A stretch of 36,845 bases of DNA from Yaniella sp. (lineage in GTDB: Bacteria; Actinomycetota; Actinomycetes; Actinomycetales; Micrococcaceae), in the NCBI RefSeq assembly GCF_030453185.1, contig NZ_JAKDKW010000017.1, positions 1-36,845 of the forward strand. The letters are read 5' to 3'. The notes beneath the pieces were generated by a model. That model was not told the DNA's origin. It worked only from the letters and a program-made list of their open reading frames with translations, and did not search any database. The position numbers and the translations under genes are program-made. Below, piece after piece: positions 32,962 to 36,845 of this stretch. The first letter of the stretch is position 1; each line of letters begins with the position of its first letter.

Positions 32962-32990
32962 GGGCAGGATCATCGAGAGCGATCCTGCCC
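32962..32990. terminator. Perfect 10-bp hairpin after the monooxygenase gene
   Basis: GGGCAGGATC (32962-32971), 9-base loop, GATCCTGCCC (32981-32990), beginning 10 bases after the monooxygenase stop. No U-run, but the stem is strong; a terminator or an mRNA-stabilising hairpin. Confidence 0.55.
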
Positions 32991-32999
32991 TGCGCGGCG

Positions 33000-34373
33000 C
33001 TATCCGCCCTCGGAGCTAGCCTCACCCCGGCGGAACGCACCCCCGGTGGATTCGTGGGGCAACCAGTCTGTTCCGAAGAGTTGTTTGCGTAGCGTGAGGT
33101 GCTGCTCGTTGGGTGTTGCCAGGTGGCCGCGGGCGCGAAGTTCCGGACTGACGAACTCGGCAAACGCTGCCATATCAGGCTGGCGTAAAGCGTAGTCCAC
33201 ATTGAAACCATCCACGCCGGCCACTGTCATCCAGTGCTCCAGTTCGTCCACGACGGTCTTGCCAGCCCCAATGATGACCGGTCCGCGGGCACCGATTGCC
33301 ATATAGGCTGCCACATCGGCAACCGTCCACCGTCTGTCGGGGTCCATTGAAGTAAACGATTGCAGGGCTGACCGGTTGCCTTCGATGTGCGTTTCTTCCA
33401 GGACGTCGTCGGGATGTAGCTGTCCAAGATCAAGGCCAGTCCACCCTGCAAATAGGGCTAGGGCTGCCTCTTGATCCACGTAGCGAGTGTAATCCTGATA
33501 CCGCTGATGGGCCTGCTTGTCAGTTTCTGCGGCAATAATGGTGACCGAGGTGATGAGTCGCGCGGTCTGGCGTGCACGCCCGGCTGCTGCCATGTGGGTT
33601 TCAACCCGGTCTACGAGTTGCCGGACGTTTTGTGGTGAGGTTCCAGAAAAGAACAGGACTTCGGCGTGTTTGACCGCGAACTCGATGCCCCGCGGGGAGG
33701 AACCCGCTTGGAAGAGTAGTGGTGTGCGCTGCGGACCGGGTGTCACCAGCGCCGGGCCGGGCACCCGAAACCACGGTCCCTCGTGATCGATTGTGTGGAC
33801 TTTTTCCGGATCCAGGTAGGTGTTGGATGCCGGATCATTGACCAGCGCATCGGGTTCCACCGATGCTTCCCAGAGCCCGTATACGACTTCCATGTATTCA
33901 TCAGCCCGGTCGTAGCGTTGATCGTGTGGCATGAGATCGTCACCGCCGAGATTCCGCAGGGCTGATTGTTGATACCCGGTGACAATATTCCACCCGATAC
34001 GACCGCGGGTCAAGTGATCTAGCGTCGCGAAGGTTCGAGCTAATGCATAGGGTGGCAGATACGAGACATTCGCGGTGACACCAAAGCCCATACGCGTTGT
34101 TTCTGCTGCGACGGCACTGATCAGCAGCAGTGGATCGAGTGCTGGATATTGCATGCCAGCACGGATGGCCGTGGCACCCCTACCCTCGTAGACGTCATAA
34201 AGGCCTGAAACGTCTGCGAAGAACATGGAGTCGAAACCCGCGTCTTCGAGCAACTTGGCATGGCGACGCCAGAATTCCAGATCCAGATATTGTGCGGTAT
34301 CGGCACCAGGATGTCGCCACAACCCAGACGTCTGATGGGTGGGAACAATCATATCGAGCGCGCTGAGAAACAT
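33000..34373 (-). CDS. NtaA/DmoA-family FMN-dependent monooxygenase
   Basis: 457 residues, the usual length for the group (nitrilotriacetate, dimethylsulfide and related monooxygenases with a bacterial-luciferase fold). Landmarks: FFADVSGLYDVYEGRG, ARTFATLDHLTRGRIGWNIV and TGYQQSALRNLG, RADEYMEVVYGLWEA, LFQAGSSPRGIEFAVKHAEV. The enzyme uses FMNH2 supplied by a partner reductase to oxidise a small organic substrate; none of its usual reductase genes is in view. Substrate unknown; sulfur or amine scavenging is typical. Not in an operon; ends at a strong hairpin. Confidence 0.9.
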   Translation of the reverse strand: MFLSALDMIVPTHQTSGLWRHPGADTAQYLDLEFWRRHAKLLEDAGFDSMFFADVSGLYDVYEGRGATAIRAGMQYPALDPLLLISAVAAETTRMGFGVTANVSYLPPYALARTFATLDHLTRGRIGWNIVTGYQQSALRNLGGDDLMPHDQRYDRADEYMEVVYGLWEASVEPDALVNDPASNTYLDPEKVHTIDHEGPWFRVPGPALVTPGPQRTPLLFQAGSSPRGIEFAVKHAEVLFFSGTSPQNVRQLVDRVETHMAAAGRARQTARLITSVTIIAAETDKQAHQRYQDYTRYVDQEAALALFAGWTGLDLGQLHPDDVLEETHIEGNRSALQSFTSMDPDRRWTVADVAAYMAIGARGPVIIGAGKTVVDELEHWMTVAGVDGFNVDYALRQPDMAAFAEFVSPELRARGHLATPNEQHLTLRKQLFGTDWLPHESTGGAFRRGEASSEGG

Positions 34374-34634
34374 AGCGTCATTGTCTCACGGAAATTTCGC
34401 GAATCATGCTCGATGGTTCTTGCTCGAGTCGTTCGCCTCCCAAAGTGCGTATCGTCGCCTTCCATGAAAAGTTGAGCGGTGCCCCCCTGGTCGCTTCACA
34501 ATTGAAGGCGAATTTCAAGTTCGTAATATATCGCAGTTTTCCCATAGAAAGGTGTACTGCTAAGTATGCCTCAAGGTTAGGAACCGTAATAATTACCCTA
34601 CGCATCACACTCACTTAACATCATTGGAGAGACC
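34374..34634. other. Intergenic region before the truncated membrane gene
   Basis: No gene, and no riboswitch recognised. AT-rich in its second half. Confidence 0.45.
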
Positions 34635-34826
34635 GTGACTGCCGAAGCACAATCCGGACCAAAGACTAAGAAACAGATTTGGAAACGTTGGTGGATGATC
34701 GTTAGATACGTCATCGTCGGCCTAGCGGTCATCGCTAATCTCTCTGGAGGCAGCGATGAGGAGGTTACAGCTGAGGCTCCAGCTCCGTCAAGCGAAATTC
34801 GGACTACAGTAGTACTCGGCCCGTAG
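34635..34826 (+). CDS. Short single-span membrane protein, probably truncated
   Basis: 63 residues from GTG 34635, ribosome site GGAGAG eight bases before. The N-terminus KTKKQIWKRWWMIVRYVIVG is the cytoplasmic/membrane anchor seen in many actinobacterial secreted proteins with a C-terminal DUF4352/DUF5067-like domain; after a Ser/Gly/Glu linker it stops. The expected exported domain is missing, so this is either a small protein of its own or a truncated gene. Confidence 0.5.
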   Translation: MTAEAQSGPKTKKQIWKRWWMIVRYVIVGLAVIANLSGGSDEEVTAEAPAPSSEIRTTVVLGP

Positions 34827-34856
34827 TGGTTACAGGCCCTGAAGCGAGGAACACCT

Positions 34857-35573
34857 ATGCCCGAGAACAAGCCGCGCGATGTAGTCGATGACGGTACCGG
34901 AACAACAACCCTCACTTCACCGGTACCAAAACTTGGGTACATAACCCGCGGGGCGACGTTCTTGCTCGGCGTCTTTGTAATGTCCGTTGGTATCGCCCTG
35001 AGTGTGCACGGCCAACTGGGTACCGCGCCAATCTCCACATTCCCGGCGGTTGTTGATGCTGCCTCGTCGTGGTCCGTTGGCACAGTCTCGGCCGTCATGA
35101 ACGTCGTGTTCGTCTTCATGCAAATGCTGATCCTGCAGCGTCGTTTCAGGCTGTTCCAGCTGGTACAACTGCCCATCGCCCTGGTGTTTGGTGCGGTCAT
35201 CGATCTGTCCTTTTGTCTCACCAGCTGGGCGCAAGTAGACCACTACCTGCTGCAGTGGGTCGTCACCATTATCGGCGCGCTCATATTGGGACTCGGCGTC
35301 TACATTCAAATTCAACCCAAACTGCTCTACCTGCCCGGTGAAGGGCTGGTCGTGGCGCTCACGCAGGTGAGCACGGTTCGATTCGGCACCATGAAACAGG
35401 TTGTTGATTGGTCGCTCGTGGTGATCTCTGCTGTGCTGTCGCTTGTTCTGATGCAGCGGCTCGAAGGCGTTCGCGAGGGCACCGTTTTCGCAGCCTTTGC
35501 GGTTGGTGGAGTGGTCAAGACGCTCGACTCTTTGAACCAACGACGACGCAAGTCCTACACGTCTGACAGGTAA
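34857..35573 (+). CDS. YczE/YyaS/YitT-family membrane protein
   Basis: 238 residues, five to six membrane helices. Family features: GVFVMSVGIALSVHGQLGTAP (first helix and loop), VPVAL-like IALVFGAVIDLSF, and PGEGLVVALTQ, RFGTMKQVVDWSLV. The family is of uncertain transport function (YczE is linked to surfactin synthesis in Bacillus). Start ATG 34857 with GAGG upstream. Followed closely by the two PH-like membrane paralogues. Confidence 0.8.
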   Translation: MPENKPRDVVDDGTGTTTLTSPVPKLGYITRGATFLLGVFVMSVGIALSVHGQLGTAPISTFPAVVDAASSWSVGTVSAVMNVVFVFMQMLILQRRFRLFQLVQLPIALVFGAVIDLSFCLTSWAQVDHYLLQWVVTIIGALILGLGVYIQIQPKLLYLPGEGLVVALTQVSTVRFGTMKQVVDWSLVVISAVLSLVLMQRLEGVREGTVFAAFAVGGVVKTLDSLNQRRRKSYTSDR

Positions 35574-35583
35574 TATCGAAACC

Positions 35584-36210
35584 ATGTCGCCCACCATGAA
35601 CTTTGCCTTGCAGTCACTCCATCAATCGGGACGTGTTGTGTTGCCAGGAGCGCCAGCGATGTACTCCGATACCGCGCGGGGTTGGATCATCATCGTGCTG
35701 GTGTTCGTCAGCCTGTTGCCTCTAGGCCTGTTGCTGTTCGTGCTGCTCTTGGCAATCGCTACAGACTCATGGATAGCGGGTATCGTGATTTTTGCCTTCC
35801 TCGTCCTGGGCCCGCTAACGTTCACAGCGCTTGTGTGGTGGCGGTACTTCAGATGGCGCAAAAAGTATGCCGAGCTTCCAGAAGAAGTCCCCGTCACCAT
35901 GGACCCGAGTGGTCTGACAATGCGCGGGGTGGGGCCAATTCCTTGGTCTGATTTCGGTCCGGCAGTGTATAAGTTGCTCCCAGCCGAGTTTGGCCGCGGA
36001 CATTCAACCAGTGCAGTGCTCCCGCTGACGGAACGGGGGATGGTGATGGTGAACCAGCATATGCCGCCACACCTGAGCCAGCGGGTGACACCAATCCGCG
36101 TTGCCGGTCGGCCCTATCGCTACCTCGACGTGCCGGGAATTCGAGGATTGAGTCAGCACGAAGTGATGGAGTTGATTCATGCGGCCCACCGGATGTTCGT
36201 TTATTCATAG
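35584..36210 (+). CDS. Two-helix membrane protein with PH-like C-terminal domain, paralogue 1
   Basis: 208 residues. Two N-terminal helices (about 33-60 and 65-85) and a cytoplasmic domain containing the signature MRGVGPIPWSDFGPA shared with the next gene. The short W-x-D-F core resembles bacterial PH/YcxB-type domains, but this is not certain. TAATAT (35571-35576), partly the stop of the preceding gene, lies seven bases before ATG 35584: a leaderless start is plausible. Hypothetical function. Confidence 0.65.
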   Translation: MSPTMNFALQSLHQSGRVVLPGAPAMYSDTARGWIIIVLVFVSLLPLGLLLFVLLLAIATDSWIAGIVIFAFLVLGPLTFTALVWWRYFRWRKKYAELPEEVPVTMDPSGLTMRGVGPIPWSDFGPAVYKLLPAEFGRGHSTSAVLPLTERGMVMVNQHMPPHLSQRVTPIRVAGRPYRYLDVPGIRGLSQHEVMELIHAAHRMFVYS

Positions 36211-36213
36211 GTT

Positions 36214-36845
36214 ATGTCTCCAACATTGCAACAGGCCATGCATGCACTACACCAAACCGGCAGACTCCGACTGCAGGGTGCGCCAGCTGTCTGGTCGAGT
36301 GGCATCCTGGTGCTTCTGCGGATAGTTATGGGGCTAGTGATCTTCCTAGCTGTTGGTGGACTGGTGGCAGTGGTTAGCGTAGCGTTCTTGGTTGAAAATC
36401 CACCATGGTTCGGCATGATTTTCGGCTTCATCTCGGGTCTCGGGATGATGGCAGTACTGTTTTTCTTGATTCGTCTGGGCATGCAACGACAAGAACAGTT
36501 TCGAGAAACTGAACGAGAGCCAGTCCTGCTGGAGCCGGCGGGCCTCACGTTGCGTGGGATCGGACCGATCCCGTGGAGAGATTTTGGCCCGGCAGTCAAA
36601 AGGATGGTTCCTGCCGAAAAGGATAGCGGCTACACTTTGCGCGCCGTCATGGAGTTAACCAATTCGGGGATGTTTAACGTCAACGAACGGACCCCGCCTG
36701 AATTGCGTGAGCGTATCTCGCCGGTGATGGGCCCGATGTGGAACCGGCATCACCGGTACATTTATGTCCCGGGCGTTGAAGGGCTACAACAATCCGACGC
36801 GATAGAGCTGATCAACATGGCCCACCGCATGTTTGGCTATGGTGG
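36214..36845 (+). CDS. Two-helix membrane protein, paralogue 2 (3' partial)
   Basis: Frame open from ATG 36214 to the window end, so the C-terminus is cut. It starts only three bases after the previous stop. The same plan as paralogue 1: MSPTLQQAMHALHQTGRLRL, two helices, then LRGIGPIPWRDFGPAV and AMELTNSGM-like VMELTNSGMFNVNERTPPEL. It is a tandem duplicate, moderately diverged. Confidence 0.7.
   Translation, partial: MSPTLQQAMHALHQTGRLRLQGAPAVWSSGILVLLRIVMGLVIFLAVGGLVAVVSVAFLVENPPWFGMIFGFISGLGMMAVLFFLIRLGMQRQEQFRETEREPVLLEPAGLTLRGIGPIPWRDFGPAVKRMVPAEKDSGYTLRAVMELTNSGMFNVNERTPPELRERISPVMGPMWNRHHRYIYVPGVEGLQQSDAIELINMAHRMFGYG

Noticed and set aside
1-36845. CRISPR arrays, tRNA or rRNA genes
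   Set aside because: No regularly spaced repeats of 25-40 bases and no cloverleaf or rRNA-like conserved stretches were found by eye on either strand; covariance-model searches were not possible.

Overview
The window looks like chromosome of a high-GC Gram-positive actinobacterium, most likely Micrococcales (Micrococcaceae-like) of moderate GC. This rests on the LAxTG-type sortase substrate, the DUF5819/HTTM pair, an IS1249-type transposase, frequent GTG starts, several apparent leaderless starts (TANNNT followed 6-7 bases later by ATG) and Micrococcales-like protein sequences. The genus cannot be fixed from sequence alone. No rRNA, tRNA or CRISPR array was seen.

Layout. 1-2412: tight operon of a cell-wall-anchored protein (5' cut by the window), a DUF5819 protein and an HTTM membrane protein. 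2413-19700: accessory region rich in toxin-antitoxin and defence-like genes and in wreckage. It holds remnants of a DUF11-type surface protein, a DUF421 gene, an AbiE pair with a broken toxin, a MarR remnant, a complete IS1249-type element with terminal repeats and target duplication, a RES-Xre pair, a second truncated copy of the DUF421 3' end, a three-gene cassette (TIGR04255 / HTH antitoxin-like / unknown), a 1249-residue YobI/KAP-like membrane P-loop NTPase, an NAD-binding epimerase-like gene, an HTH gene, and a Panacea antitoxin followed by a frameshifted Doc toxin.

19752-28069: ordinary metabolic and transport genes: lipoate ligase, two CNNM/CorC-type proteins, a small export protein, a minus-strand MFS / membrane protein / MaoC operon, and two maleate-isomerase/Asp-Glu-racemase-like genes with a DUF3830 gene. 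28081-32294: a DUF6880-like gene, then a second small accessory insert (IS1380 remnant, DUF6308, zinc-ribbon protein, headless ORF) lying between two 42-bp direct repeats; the downstream copy is the promoter/RBS/start of a lytic-transglycosylase lipoprotein. 32323-36845: small regulator/membrane pair, NtaA/DmoA-type flavin monooxygenase, truncated membrane protein, YczE-like protein and two tandem paralogues of a PH-like membrane protein, the last cut by the window end.

The most interesting unit is 10110-16116: three tightly spaced genes of unknown joint function with an antitoxin-like HTH protein in the middle, followed by a large membrane-spanning NTPase, in a region full of toxin-antitoxin genes. 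The clearest evolutionary pattern is that two toxins (AbiEii, Doc) are broken while their antitoxins are intact, and that both accessory inserts are bracketed by partial duplications of a neighbouring host gene.
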